This document shows positions 53,560-61,660 of a stretch of DNA of 64,000 bases, one piece after another. Every line of letters starts with the position of its first letter. Within the stretch, counting starts at the first letter, position 1. A program made the position numbers and the translations under genes. Location: assembly GCF_035920365.1 (NCBI RefSeq), contig NZ_CP109150.1:806001-870000 (forward strand). The letters are read 5' to 3'. The notes beneath the pieces were generated by a model, which saw nothing but the letters and a program-made list of their open reading frames with translations, had not been told where the DNA came from and searched no databases. Source of the DNA: Micromonospora sp. NBC_01740 (lineage in GTDB: Bacteria; Actinomycetota; Actinomycetes; Mycobacteriales; Micromonosporaceae).

Positions 53560-55506
53560 ATGAGCACGACCGTCGAGGCGCCCGAGCAGGAGACGCCGAT
53601 CGTTGAGGGCGGGTTGCGTCCGCAGCTTGCCCCGCACGCCGCTGTCGGCGCCCTGGTGGTGGCCGCCGCCGCCTGCCGCGCTGCCGTGCACCTGGTTGGT
53701 GACGAGCAGGTGGTGGCGACGTGGGTGGCCGGTGCGGCGTTCGTGGTCGCGGTGGTCGCGGCGACGCGGGTGCGGCGGCGGGTGTTCGACAAGCGGGCCC
53801 GCCGCCGCGCGTACGCGTTCCTGGCTGTGGCGGTGTCGTGGCTGGCCGGCGTGACCGTGGCCGGGCTGTCGCTGGGCGCGGTGGGGCTGCTGATGGCCGT
53901 CGGGTACGGGCTGTCGATGCACTGGTGGCGCACCCACCCGGTCGGCCTGATCCAGCCGAAGGTGTCGCGGTCGGAGTACCAGCGGCTGTGGTCGGAGAAC
54001 GTGGGCTGTTCCGACGGGGTGCTGCCCGGGTCGCGGCTGACCGCCCCCGAACAGATCAAGGCGGGCCTGCGGTTCGCGCTACGGCTGCGGCACGGCAGGC
54101 AGTCCATCGAGATGGTGACCGGTGCCCTGTCGAAGATCCGGGGCGGGCTGAAGCTGCTCCCGGAGCAGCAGCTCATCGTCGAACCGCACCCCAGCGAGCC
54201 GGAGCCGACGGTGCTGCTGACCATCGTCACGAAGTCGCCGGTCAAGCAGAGCGTGTTGTGGCCGGGCCCTGAGGCGTTCGACGCCGAGACCGGGCAGGTG
54301 CGCCTAGGCCCGTTCGTCGATGGCGAGGGCTGGGCGACGTGGCAGGTGTACACCGAAACCCGCCTGCTGGGCGGCTACCTCCAGGGCGGCACCAACGGCG
54401 GCAAGTCGCGCACGATGGAGATGCTGGCGCTGACCATCGCCGCGTCCCGATCGCATCCGACGGTGATCCTGTACGCCGACGGGCAGGGGGGCGCGTCGTC
54501 GCCGCTGCTGATGGAGCACGCCGACGCGAAGGCGCGCACGCCGGAGCAGGCCCTGGCGATGCTGGAGGGCATGTACCTGGTGATGCAGTTGCGCCAGGAC
54601 GAGAACGCCGTCATGGGGCTGCGTGGCTTCACGCCCACCGACGACCGGCCGGGCCTGCTGGGTTTCCTCGACGAGTGCCACAAGCTGCTCGACAAGGTCA
54701 GCAACCCGCTGTACTGGGCGCGGACGCAGTTCCTGGCGATGTCCATCGCCTCCGAGGGCGGCAAGGTGGGGGTGGCGCTGGTGCTGGCGTCGCAGCAGTC
54801 GACGCTCGACGCGTTCGGCGGCGCTGGCAGCCCGTACGCGGAGAAGATCCGCGGCAACCTGCTGACCGGCAACGGTGCGATGTTCAAGGGCAAGGACGCG
54901 AACGCCAAGACGGTGTTCCAGGTCAACGTCGACCCGCGGACGTTCCCCGACATGCCGGGCTACGCGTTCTTGGTGAACCCCCGCCCGGGTGCCCGCTCAG
55001 CGCCGTTCCGCAGCTGCTACCTGACCGACGAGATGGCCGAGGAGTGGCCGCACCGCATCGTGTGGCGCTCGCTGGACGCGGGCGCGGCGGCGGCGTGGGG
55101 TGACAGCTACCTGCGGCGTGATGAGCTGGCGGACGAGGCGCTGGAGGCGGCGAAGCGTCGTATCGCTGCCCGGCGTGCGGGCGTGGTGGTGGAGCCGACG
55201 GTGCCGGCGCAGCGTCCGCCCGCCCCGGCCGAGGAGGCGCCGCTCAGCTCGTTCGGTGGCCTGTCGTTCCCGTCGTGGTCGGAGATGGTGGCCCAGGCCC
55301 AGCAGGACGCGCAGACGGCACTGAAGGAGGGCCACGAGAAGGTGCTCGCCGCGATCCGGGCCGGGCACACCAGTCCGAAGGCCATCCAGGATGCCACCAG
55401 CTACTCGGAGCGGCAGGTCCACAACCTGCTCGTCGACCTGCTGGCGGCCGGGGCGGTGGCGAAGGCTGGCCGCGGCGCCTACCAGCCGGTGCGGCAGGTG
55501 GCCTGA
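53560..55506 (+). CDS. FtsK/SpoIIIE-type DNA translocase (Tra-like)
   Basis: A 648-residue protein: two or three N-terminal membrane helices (about 25-115), then an FtsK-type ATPase with Walker A GGTNGGKS near residue 282 and Walker B LLGFLDECH near 370, and a C-terminal winged helix (ALKEGHEKVLAAIRAGHTSP, YSERQVHNLLVDLLAAGAVA). Actinomycete TraB/TraSA proteins with this layout move double-stranded DNA between mycelia after recognising short repeats through the C-terminal winged helix. Some actinophages also encode such translocases. ATG 53560 follows GAGGGAGAA. Terminated by the hairpin at 55516. Confidence 0.88.
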   Translation: MSTTVEAPEQETPIVEGGLRPQLAPHAAVGALVVAAAACRAAVHLVGDEQVVATWVAGAAFVVAVVAATRVRRRVFDKRARRRAYAFLAVAVSWLAGVTVAGLSLGAVGLLMAVGYGLSMHWWRTHPVGLIQPKVSRSEYQRLWSENVGCSDGVLPGSRLTAPEQIKAGLRFALRLRHGRQSIEMVTGALSKIRGGLKLLPEQQLIVEPHPSEPEPTVLLTIVTKSPVKQSVLWPGPEAFDAETGQVRLGPFVDGEGWATWQVYTETRLLGGYLQGGTNGGKSRTMEMLALTIAASRSHPTVILYADGQGGASSPLLMEHADAKARTPEQALAMLEGMYLVMQLRQDENAVMGLRGFTPTDDRPGLLGFLDECHKLLDKVSNPLYWARTQFLAMSIASEGGKVGVALVLASQQSTLDAFGGAGSPYAEKIRGNLLTGNGAMFKGKDANAKTVFQVNVDPRTFPDMPGYAFLVNPRPGARSAPFRSCYLTDEMAEEWPHRIVWRSLDAGAAAAWGDSYLRRDELADEALEAAKRRIAARRAGVVVEPTVPAQRPPAPAEEAPLSSFGGLSFPSWSEMVAQAQQDAQTALKEGHEKVLAAIRAGHTSPKAIQDATSYSERQVHNLLVDLLAAGAVAKAGRGAYQPVRQVA

Positions 55507-55515
55507 GCACGATGA

Positions 55516-55553
55516 AGCGCCCCCGCCCGGCCCGAAGGCTGGACGGGGGCGCT
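55516..55553 (+). terminator. terminator after the FtsK-type gene
   Basis: AGCGCCCCCG (55516-55525) pairs perfectly with 55544-55553, with further partial pairing inside. Confidence 0.75.
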
Positions 55554-55585
55554 GTCGCGTGTGGAGCGGTGAGGTAAGCGCGTTC

Positions 55586-55798
55586 CTATTCCTGTCCCTC
55601 ACTGGCGTTCGCTGCCGCCCGGGCCTGGCGGCGTTGCCGGAGGTCCAGCTCGCGGCGTAGGGCTCGCTCGACGAACGCGGCGAACTTCTCGCCGTCGGCT
55701 TCGGCTGCGGCGTATGCCTCGTCCCATGTGGCGCCGATGCGGATGCTGCGGCCCTTGGTCTGCCCTGTTGCCGGCCGTCCCGGCTTCCCGTCTGCCAT
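55586..55798 (-). CDS. ribbon-helix-helix-like small DNA-binding protein
   Basis: A 70-residue basic protein. The stretch GRSIRIGATWDEAYAAAEA followed by FAAFVERALRREL fits a strand-helix-helix (Arc/MetJ, CopG-type) regulator or antitoxin. No toxin gene is adjacent. A TACATT -10-like hexamer lies just upstream of ATG 55798. The palindrome CTTGTATTACAAG at 55861 between this gene and the divergent zinc-ribbon gene is a candidate operator. Confidence 0.65.
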   Translation of the reverse strand: MADGKPGRPATGQTKGRSIRIGATWDEAYAAAEADGEKFAAFVERALRRELDLRQRRQARAAANASEGQE

Positions 55799-55860
55799 GG
55801 GAAAAATGTAGCACAGAAACTTGCCCCCACCTGTAGACCCGCGCCCCAAGCCGTGCCATA

Positions 55861-55873
55861 CTTGTATTACAAG
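55861..55873. promoter_or_regulatory. 13-bp perfect palindrome in a divergent intergenic region
   Basis: CTTGTA-T-TACAAG is a perfect palindrome, rare in AT content for this DNA. It lies 28 bases upstream of the zinc-ribbon gene start and 63 bases upstream of the ribbon-helix-helix gene. Confidence 0.55.
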
Positions 55874-55900
55874 AACGGCCAACGAGCAGGGGAGACAGAA

Positions 55901-56071
55901 ATGACGGAGCGGGAGATCGGCGAGCAGGCCCCCGAGGGATGCGAGGTCTGCGGCGAGCAGGGCGCGATCGTCCGCCCCCACCCGAACGGCGGCAAGTACG
56001 AGGTGTGCCTCCCCTGCCACCGCTACGAGGTCACCCAGGCCGAGATCGACGCCCTCGCCTGCCTCGTCTGA
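55901..56071 (+). CDS. 56-residue zinc-ribbon protein
   Basis: A small protein with a CxxC pair CEVCGEQG near residue 15 and a second CLPCHRYEV near residue 37, the plan of a one-zinc ribbon. Similar small proteins are common in actinophages and plasmids. Function unknown. ATG 55901 has AGGGGAG eight bases before it. Followed by two terminator hairpins. Confidence 0.7.
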   Translation: MTEREIGEQAPEGCEVCGEQGAIVRPHPNGGKYEVCLPCHRYEVTQAEIDALACLV

Positions 56072-56079
56072 CCCCGCCA

Positions 56080-56101
56080 GGGGCCCGGGCAACCGGGCCC
56101 C
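56080..56101 (+). terminator. 9-bp hairpin with GCAA tetraloop
   Basis: GGGGCCCGG (56080-56088) pairs perfectly with 56093-56101 across a GNRA-type GCAA loop, nine bases after the stop codon. Confidence 0.8.
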
Positions 56102-56125
56102 ACCCACCCCGGAAACCGCTTACCT

Positions 56126-56160
56126 GAGCCCCGCCAGTCGGCCACCCGACAGCGGGGCTC
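56126..56160 (+). terminator. second hairpin before the lipoprotein gene
   Basis: GAGCCCCGC (56126-56134) pairs perfectly with 56152-56160, followed by CTTCG. It insulates the next promoter. Confidence 0.7.
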
Positions 56161-56191
56161 CTTCGTGGACGCTGGCCGGTACGGTGCCCGG

Positions 56192-56581
56192 ATGCGCCGA
56201 CACCTCCACCTCCCCGCCGCGCTGCTGCTGGTCGCCGTCCTGGCCGGCTGCGGCAGCGACCCTGAGCCGGCCGCCGCGCCGCCCACGTCCGTCCCGGCCG
56301 CCACCAGCGCCGCCCCCTCGCCGAGCGCCGACGAGCGCGCCGGATGCCGCGCCGTCGGCAACCTCGGCGCGACCGACCTCGACCCCGCCACCAACCGGGC
56401 TGCCGGCGAGCTGGCCATGCAGTCGTCCGACGCGAACATCAAGCAGGCCGGCGTTGACCTCATCGCGGCGGCCAACGACGCCCTGGCCGAACCCGGCCCG
56501 GCCGCGAACCTCGCCATCGCCGAGGCGCAGCTCGACGTAGCGAACGCGTGCGGCGCCGCGTACGGCGACGGCCCCTGGTAG
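56192..56581 (+). CDS. element-encoded lipoprotein
   Basis: A 129-residue predicted lipoprotein: RRHLHLPAALLLVAVLAGC places the lipidated Cys near residue 20. An Ala/Pro/Ser linker is followed by a helical domain with two Cys (AGCRAVGNLG, VANACGAAYG) that may form a disulfide. ATG 56192 is six bases after TACGGT (leaderless). A surface lipoprotein in a prophage often blocks superinfection; this is a possibility only. Confidence 0.7.
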   Translation: MRRHLHLPAALLLVAVLAGCGSDPEPAAAPPTSVPAATSAAPSPSADERAGCRAVGNLGATDLDPATNRAAGELAMQSSDANIKQAGVDLIAAANDALAEPGPAANLAIAEAQLDVANACGAAYGDGPW

Positions 56582-56596
56582 CCCGGACACAGCGAA

Positions 56597-56634
56597 GCGC
56601 CCTCCCCGCCGCCATGAGGCAGCAGGGAGGGCGC
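56597..56634. terminator. bidirectional terminator between the two operons
   Basis: GCGCCCTCCC (56597-56606) pairs perfectly with 56625-56634. It lies between the rightward lipoprotein and the leftward holin, marking the end of the late operon. Confidence 0.8.
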
Positions 56635-56652
56635 AGTCGTTGCTGGGGTGGG

Positions 56653-56901
56653 TCAGGGCTGGCCGAGGTCCCGCCGCGGGGTGTGCTTGGCGACGTAGCC
56701 GGCGACGAACGCGATGGCCGTCGGCACCAGCGGCGCCACGAACACCTCGACGACGTCGGGCAGGCCGGAGATGAGGTTGGCGTCGGCGACGCCGTTGAGG
56801 ATGGCGAGCAGGGCCAGGGACCCGAGGTAGGTGGCGATGCTGGCCGCCTTCACCTTGGTCTCGACCGGCGCGCTGGCCGGGGCCGGGTTGTACTGGGTCA
56901 C
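56653..56901 (-). CDS. probable phage holin
   Basis: An 82-residue membrane protein with two hydrophobic helices (IATYLGSLALLAILNGVA and VFVAPLVPTAIAFVAGYVA), a short charged tail and small size, as in actinophage holins. It is the last gene of the leftward late operon, downstream of the endolysin. It would form membrane holes that trigger lysis. GTG 56901. Confidence 0.7.
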   Translation of the reverse strand: MTQYNPAPASAPVETKVKAASIATYLGSLALLAILNGVADANLISGLPDVVEVFVAPLVPTAIAFVAGYVAKHTPRRDLGQP

Positions 56902-56928
56902 GGTGTACCTCCTGGGTACGGTCGTTGG

Positions 56929-57186
56929 ATGGCTGGGTTACCGCAGTTGCGTGAGGCGGCATGGCTGTACGGGCCTGGCGACCCGTGGGCGCCGCTCGCC
57001 CTGGTGCGGCTGTTCGAGCACCGCGACGGCGGTGGCTGGGAGATCCGCCTGAACGACCCGGCGGCGGCCGAGACGCAGACGGCGTTGCACCCCGACGAGG
57101 CGTCCGCGCGGGCGGAGCTGGCGCGGCTGTACGCGCTGGGTGAGGCTGACGGGCGGTGGCGCGTCCGCCAACCCGACGGCTACTGA
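56929..57186 (+). CDS. small hypothetical protein on the opposite strand of the lysis genes
   Basis: An 85-residue acidic soluble protein (AAWLYGPGDPWAPLALVRLF, WEIRLNDPAAAETQTALHPD). No family recognised. ATG 56929 lies six bases after TACGGT, the same leaderless signal as two other rightward genes of the element. It lies within the leftward late region. Confidence 0.6.
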   Translation: MAGLPQLREAAWLYGPGDPWAPLALVRLFEHRDGGGWEIRLNDPAAAETQTALHPDEASARAELARLYALGEADGRWRVRQPDGY

Positions 57187-57202
57187 GGCGGTCGGTCCCC
57201 CG

Positions 57203-57607
57203 CTACACCGACCGGCCGTTCACCGCGCCCGGACGCCCCACCAGCCGCCGCAGCGCCTGCACGTCCGGTTCGGGCCGCCACACCTCCGTCGCCACGCTGA
57301 TGAGCGTGTCCGTCAACCGGGCCGCGGCCTGCTGCGCCATGTCGAGCTGGATCTGGATCGATTCGAGCTGCGTGCGGAGCTGCTTGACGTCCGAGTCGGC
57401 TTCGTCCTTGATCCGTTCGGCCCGGTCATCGGACTCGCGGGCCTCCTTGCGGGCTGCCTGCTCGCTGGCCTGCAACTGCTTCGCCCACTCCAGCAGTGCC
57501 GAGTCGCGTTGGGCGCGGCCGGCGACCCGGTTGGTCGCGATGCTGGCGACGCCTGCCGCCACGGCGGAGACGACGGCGGCGAGGATCACTCCAAGGGTGG
57601 GGTCCAC
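57203..57607 (-). CDS. membrane-anchored coiled-coil protein in the lysis module
   Basis: A 134-residue protein: N-terminal membrane helix (LGVILAAVVSAVAAGVASIA) followed by a long coiled coil (RARKEARESDDRAERIKDEA-like region, about 40-100). This resembles the layout of spanins or phage membrane-tethered proteins. GTG 57607; the start overlaps the upstream membrane gene by 22 bases. Confidence 0.6.
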   Translation of the reverse strand: MDPTLGVILAAVVSAVAAGVASIATNRVAGRAQRDSALLEWAKQLQASEQAARKEARESDDRAERIKDEADSDVKQLRTQLESIQIQLDMAQQAAARLTDTLISVATEVWRPEPDVQALRRLVGRPGAVNGRSV

Positions 57608-58017
57608 GCGGGCCGCCCCTCTCCGTTGACAGGCTCGGGCCAGCCCGCGATCAGACCCACGATCAGCGCGAACGCCCCCCAGAACATGGCCGACGCCCAC
57701 CCGTCGGCCACCTCCCCGAGCAGCCAGCCGCACAGGTAGAGGCTGGCCCAGAGCACCTTGATGCCGATGGCTGCCGTGAACGCCACCCGGTCGGCGCCGC
57801 GGAACGCACAGGCCGCGCACACCGCCGCGACGAACAGCCACACGGCAGCCCACGGCCAGAGGGGTATCGGGCCGTGCAGCCAGCCGTAGATGGTGTTGCC
57901 GCCGGGCTGTGCGGTCGCCATGCGCAGCGCAAAGCCCGTGTCGAGTGCGGCGAAGGTGAGCAGGGCGGTGCCGCGCTTGCCGACCCGCCCGTGCAGGGCG
58001 GCGTGCGCCCGGCGCAT
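57586..58017 (-). CDS. four-helix membrane protein in the lysis module
   Basis: A 143-residue protein with about four membrane helices (TALLTFAALDTGFALRMA, WAAVWLFVAAVCAACAF, AAIGIKVLWASLYLCGWLL, MFWGAFALIVGLIAGWP). It is common for actinophage lysis cassettes to carry a second holin-like protein. ATG 58017 overlaps the endolysin stop (TGATG). Exact role unknown. Confidence 0.65.
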   Translation of the reverse strand: MRRAHAALHGRVGKRGTALLTFAALDTGFALRMATAQPGGNTIYGWLHGPIPLWPWAAVWLFVAAVCAACAFRGADRVAFTAAIGIKVLWASLYLCGWLLGEVADGWASAMFWGAFALIVGLIAGWPEPVNGEGRPAWTPPLE

Positions 58018-58739
58018 CAGCTTGCGGGCTGGGCCGCGTCGAGGCTGCCGAGGACGCGGCGCAGGACCCGCTCCAGTTGCTCGTCGGTGACGGCGGTGTT
58101 CGCGGGCAGGAGCTTGCCCAGCTCGGCGGCGAGCTGCGTCTCGTCCACGTCGGCGACCGGGGGCTTGCCGAGGACCAGGGCCTCGACGAGGCGGGCGAGC
58201 GCCGTCCAGGGCTCCATCTTCGGCGCCCAGCCGGCGGCCGTCATGCGCTCACCGACCCGGCCCGGCAGGGCGAGCGGGGTGGTGAGCACCTCCAGCAGCG
58301 CCTCCCGGGCGGCGGCCTTCACCTCGTCACGCGTCATGTCGTCTCCCTCGATCACCCACGGGACGGTGCTGTCCTCGGTGGCCTCGTTGCTGTTCCAGTG
58401 CACGTGCTTGTCGTGCCGGTTCGAGCCGGTGTACCGCTCGCGCCGCCAGCCGGTGGAGCGGTGCGCGATCTGCCCGTCGTGGATCCAGTACCGGGCCGCG
58501 GGGTGCGCCTGGAACACCTTCTTGAGGCGCTCGATGGCGGCGGCGTCGTTGTCGGAGCGCAGGTCGACGTCCATGTCCCACGCGTCGACCGAGCCGTCCG
58601 GGTCTTCGTTGTGGTCGGAGGTGCCGGCCTTGTGGGCGGCGTCGCCGATGGTGCCGTCGCTGGCCTTGTCGCGGTTCGGGTAGGCCGCGTTGACCGCCGC
58701 ACGGAAGCCCGTCAGCGCCCGGTTCAGGTACCAGGCCAT
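58017..58739 (-). CDS. phage endolysin, M15-type peptidase
   Basis: A 240-residue lysis enzyme. The N-terminal domain has the zinc-peptidase pattern of L-Ala-D-Glu or D,D-endopeptidases of family M15: SDHNEDPDGSVDAWDMDVD (His and Asp ligands) and HDKHVHWN (HxH). The C-terminal 100 residues are helical and may bind wall or regulate. It cuts peptidoglycan cross-bridges after the holin opens the membrane. Coupled to its neighbours by one-base overlaps. Confidence 0.8.
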   Translation of the reverse strand: MAWYLNRALTGFRAAVNAAYPNRDKASDGTIGDAAHKAGTSDHNEDPDGSVDAWDMDVDLRSDNDAAAIERLKKVFQAHPAARYWIHDGQIAHRSTGWRRERYTGSNRHDKHVHWNSNEATEDSTVPWVIEGDDMTRDEVKAAAREALLEVLTTPLALPGRVGERMTAAGWAPKMEPWTALARLVEALVLGKPPVADVDETQLAAELGKLLPANTAVTDEQLERVLRRVLGSLDAAQPAS

Positions 58740-59494
58740 CAGCCCGCCGCCATCGCTGCCTGGACGGCCTGCACCATCAGGGTGTTACGCACGACCATCC
58801 CGTCGGCCGGGTCCAGGTGCACGCCGTCGCTGAGGTACGCCCTGACGCGCTCCGGGTTGGTGGAGATGTACCTCTCCCACGGCACCACCGACAGGTTGTC
58901 GTGGCGGCCGGTCGCCTCCCAGATCACGCCGTTGATCCAGCCCGTGTTGCGCTGGTCGTTGACCTGGATGTGCGCCTGCTGAAGCCACCGACTGATGTGC
59001 GTCTCCACCCAGATCAGGCGCGTGTTCGGGCCGACGATCGCGGCGGCCCGGTCGATCTGCGCGGCCAGCGCGGGCGGACCCACCGGCCCGAAGATGTCGT
59101 TGGCGCCGCTGGCGATGATGACGACCGGCGGCAGCCCGTGGGCTGCCTTCCACTCCGCCAGCGCGTCGATCGTCGGCGTCGTCGGCCGGCCGGACCACCC
59201 GTTCGCGGCGACGACCTGACCGGTCGCGCCGTACAAGCGCGTGGCGAAGTCACCCCAGGTCGCCACGGTCAAGCTGTCGCCGAGCAGCCACACGCCGCCC
59301 GTGTCGACCGCCTCCTGCACCCGCGACGGCGCGCTGATCGCCTTGCTGCCGATCGTCCAGTCGCCCAGCGTGCCGGAGCCGTACGCGCCAATACCGGAGG
59401 GCGGAACGACCGAGGCCGCGCTCGCCGGAACGGCCAGCAGGAGTGTCGCCAGGACGACAGTCAGGCCGACCAGCTTGCGGACGTGAGAGATCAT
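58739..59494 (-). CDS. secreted SGNH/GDSL-type hydrolase
   Basis: A 251-residue enzyme with a signal peptide (VRKLVGLTVVLATLLLAVPA, cleaved near ASA) and the SGNH blocks: GDSLTVATWG (Ser), ASGANDIFG (Asn) and DGVHLDPADG (Asp/His). It would remove acyl or acetyl groups from a wall or capsule polymer. In a phage late operon it may modify the envelope during adsorption or lysis. A leader peptide is unusual for a virion part. ATG 59494. Confidence 0.8.
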   Translation of the reverse strand: MISHVRKLVGLTVVLATLLLAVPASAASVVPPSGIGAYGSGTLGDWTIGSKAISAPSRVQEAVDTGGVWLLGDSLTVATWGDFATRLYGATGQVVAANGWSGRPTTPTIDALAEWKAAHGLPPVVIIASGANDIFGPVGPPALAAQIDRAAAIVGPNTRLIWVETHISRWLQQAHIQVNDQRNTGWINGVIWEATGRHDNLSVVPWERYISTNPERVRAYLSDGVHLDPADGMVVRNTLMVQAVQAAMAAG

Positions 59495-59528
59495 CGACAG
59501 TCCAATCTGTCTCGTGGGGGGACTACAC

Positions 59529-59687
59529 ATGCGATGGCTACGCCTGATTGGCGCAGTCCTGCTCATCGCGGCACTCGCCGCCGGCGTGGTGTGGGCGTCG
59601 ATCGACGACACAGCCCGGCCGCCGGTCCCGGGGCAGCACGGAGACCCCGGCGACCCGTCGAGCTACCCGCAGCCCGTGGGGTCGTAG
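59529..59687 (+). CDS. 52-residue membrane peptide opposite the late operon
   Basis: ATG 59529 is preceded by GGGGGGA six bases upstream. The frame gives 52 residues: basic start MRWLRLIGAVLLIAALAAG with one membrane helix, then a Pro/Gly/Asp-rich tail ending PQPVGS. The gene lies in the divergent gap between the SGNH and glycine-rich genes. It is plausibly real but unconfirmed. Confidence 0.5.
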   Translation: MRWLRLIGAVLLIAALAAGVVWASIDDTARPPVPGQHGDPGDPSSYPQPVGS

Positions 59688-59688
59688 G

Positions 59689-60387
59689 TCAGAAGTAGGT
59701 GACGACGATGACGACGCCGGGCGACCCCGAACCACCGGCCCGGGTCGTCGTGCCGGCGTAGCCGCCGCCGCCACCGGCGCCGTAGCCGGTCGCCGTGTTG
59801 CCGTCCGCGCCGGTGCCCACCGACGGGTCCCCGCCAGCGCCGAGCGGCGAGGACCCGCCACCGTTGCCGAACACGTTCTTCGCGGCGAGGGTTCGGCCGT
59901 AGCCGCCGCCCTCGCCGGGCGCATTCACCAGGTTCCCGCCGGTGGCCGAGCCGCCCGCGCCGCCAACACCGACCGTGTCGCCGGTGGTCGCCGTCACCGC
60001 CGCCGACGAGTTGCCGCCACCGCCGGTCATGGTGCCGAACGTGCTGTTGCCGCCCGTGCCGCCGCCGCCGGAGCCCGACCCGACACCGGCGGCGCCGACC
60101 GTCACCGCGACGGTCGCGCCCAGGGCGTCGGCGTCGTACACCGACTCGCAGTAGCCGCCCGCGCCGCCGCCACCGGACGCGCCGAGCGACCCGGCGCCAC
60201 CACCGAGGGCCGCGCCGGCACCGCCGCCGGCGCCGAGGACCCGCACCCACACCGTCTTGGCGCCGGCCGGCTTCGTCCACGTTCCGTTGCTCGTGAACCG
60301 CTGCACGTGGCAGGCCTTGTTGACCAGGAAGTTGTTGATGTCGGCGGCGGTCAGAACCTCGCCCGTGCTGAACGTCTTCGTCGCCAC
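59689..60387 (-). CDS. glycine-rich phage tail protein
   Basis: A 232-residue protein. The N-terminal 60 residues (TFSTGEVLTAADINNFLVNK, WTKPAGAKTVWVRVLGAGGG) are the usual phage tail-tip adaptor module. The remainder is a Gly-rich domain of GGGG/GAGG sheets, as in receptor-binding tail fibres of actinophages. It probably sits at the tail tip. GTG 60387 has GGAGG eight bases upstream. Confidence 0.8.
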   Translation of the reverse strand: MATKTFSTGEVLTAADINNFLVNKACHVQRFTSNGTWTKPAGAKTVWVRVLGAGGGAGAALGGGAGSLGASGGGGAGGYCESVYDADALGATVAVTVGAAGVGSGSGGGGTGGNSTFGTMTGGGGNSSAAVTATTGDTVGVGGAGGSATGGNLVNAPGEGGGYGRTLAAKNVFGNGGGSSPLGAGGDPSVGTGADGNTATGYGAGGGGGYAGTTTRAGGSGSPGVVIVVTYF

Positions 60388-60400
60388 GACGGAGTCCTCC

Positions 60401-61660
60401 TCAGTAGGCGATCGCGTTGGAGCCGATGACACCCATCGACGGATGCCCGACCACGAAGAACAGGTACCGGTCCGCGGGCTGCAAGCCCCACGTCGTGCGC
60501 CACGCGTCCGGCGGCGCCCAGGTGTGCTCGATGGAGCGGATGAACACCTCGCGGGAGTCGACGATGCCGCCCGGCGGGCGCCGCACCACCGTGATGCGGT
60601 CACCGAACTGCCGGCCCAACGCCTGCGGCACCAGCACGTCCGGGTCGACGCGCGTGTCCACCTCGATGCTGCTGAAGCGGAACTCCGGCAGGTGGTCCTG
60701 GCGCAGCACGTACGACGCCCACCCGGCCGCCGCCGCATCCGACTCCAGCAGCAGCGCCTGGTCGTGCGGGTACAGCCCGTACCGGGCGATCGACGTGGCG
60801 TCCTCCGCCGTCTGCGGTGTGCCGCCCTCGATGGTTGCCGTCACCCGGTTGACCAGCTGCTGCCGGTCGTACGACACCCCCGGCATGCCCACGTACGTCA
60901 GTTCGCCGGCCGCCCGGTCCGACCCGAAGGTGGCCTGCGAGGTCACCGACCGGGTGTCGGTGAGGATGGCGTGCCGGTTGCGGAACACCATGCGGCCCTC
61001 GGGGTCGACGTAGAACTCGCCGACCTCGTTGAGGGCCACCTGCTGTGCGTCCTCGAGCGCCTCGCCCTCGGCGAGGGTCGCCTGCAGCGTCGCGTCGCCG
61101 GTAGCGATGACCCGGTCGCCGGCAGGCCAGCCCACCGAGTCGAGGATCCGGTTGATCCGCGCCCCCGTGGTCTCGCCGCCGCCGACCGGCACGTCGAGGG
61201 CGGCGCGGTGGAAGCCGGCCAGCCGGGACATGCCGTCCGTGCCGGTGATCGTCACCGCCGCGTGGTCGGGCGCCCGATGCTCCGGCACCCACGCGTCCAC
61301 GTACCCCGACCACACCGGATAGGTGACGCCGTCGTGCAGGACGCGGATGCGCATGATGACGCCCGGCGCCGCCAGGCCCGCCGCCTCGATGGCGTGCGGG
61401 TCCAGGGCGCCGTCGTCGTTGAGCAGCGTCACCGCGGCGGTGCCCGCGTTGTACTCGATGACCGGGCCGACCCGCCGGGAGCTGGTGCGCTGCACCGACA
61501 TCGACATCAGCCGGCCCGAGTAGTCCACCAGCACGTCATCCGGGGCGACCGTTCCCGTGCCGATCAGGCCCTGCGTGGGATGGCCGATCAGCAGGTACGT
61601 CGGGTCGATCGTGGCCCCTTGCAGCAGCCCGACGTCGACGAGGACCCTCACCGCCGCCAC
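60401..61660 (-). CDS. phage minor tail protein
   Basis: A 419-residue tail protein of the type that follows the tape measure gene in siphophages (distal tail or hub-like). Marks are an opening beta-rich region with VEYNAG-type repeats (VGPVIEYNAGTAAVTLLNDD), a central RILDSVGWPAGDR segment and a C-terminal region with RSIEHTWAPPDAWRTTWGLQ. It carries a matching phrase at both ends: YLLIGHPTQGLIG near the start and YLFFVVGHPSMGVIG at the end. GTG 61660 overlaps the tape measure stop. Confidence 0.8.
   Translation of the reverse strand: MAAVRVLVDVGLLQGATIDPTYLLIGHPTQGLIGTGTVAPDDVLVDYSGRLMSMSVQRTSSRRVGPVIEYNAGTAAVTLLNDDGALDPHAIEAAGLAAPGVIMRIRVLHDGVTYPVWSGYVDAWVPEHRAPDHAAVTITGTDGMSRLAGFHRAALDVPVGGGETTGARINRILDSVGWPAGDRVIATGDATLQATLAEGEALEDAQQVALNEVGEFYVDPEGRMVFRNRHAILTDTRSVTSQATFGSDRAAGELTYVGMPGVSYDRQQLVNRVTATIEGGTPQTAEDATSIARYGLYPHDQALLLESDAAAAGWASYVLRQDHLPEFRFSSIEVDTRVDPDVLVPQALGRQFGDRITVVRRPPGGIVDSREVFIRSIEHTWAPPDAWRTTWGLQPADRYLFFVVGHPSMGVIGSNAIAY

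Noticed and set aside
55586..55798. Toxin-antitoxin pair with the zinc-ribbon gene
   Set aside because: The ribbon-helix-helix protein could be an antitoxin, but the divergent zinc-ribbon protein does not resemble a known toxin.
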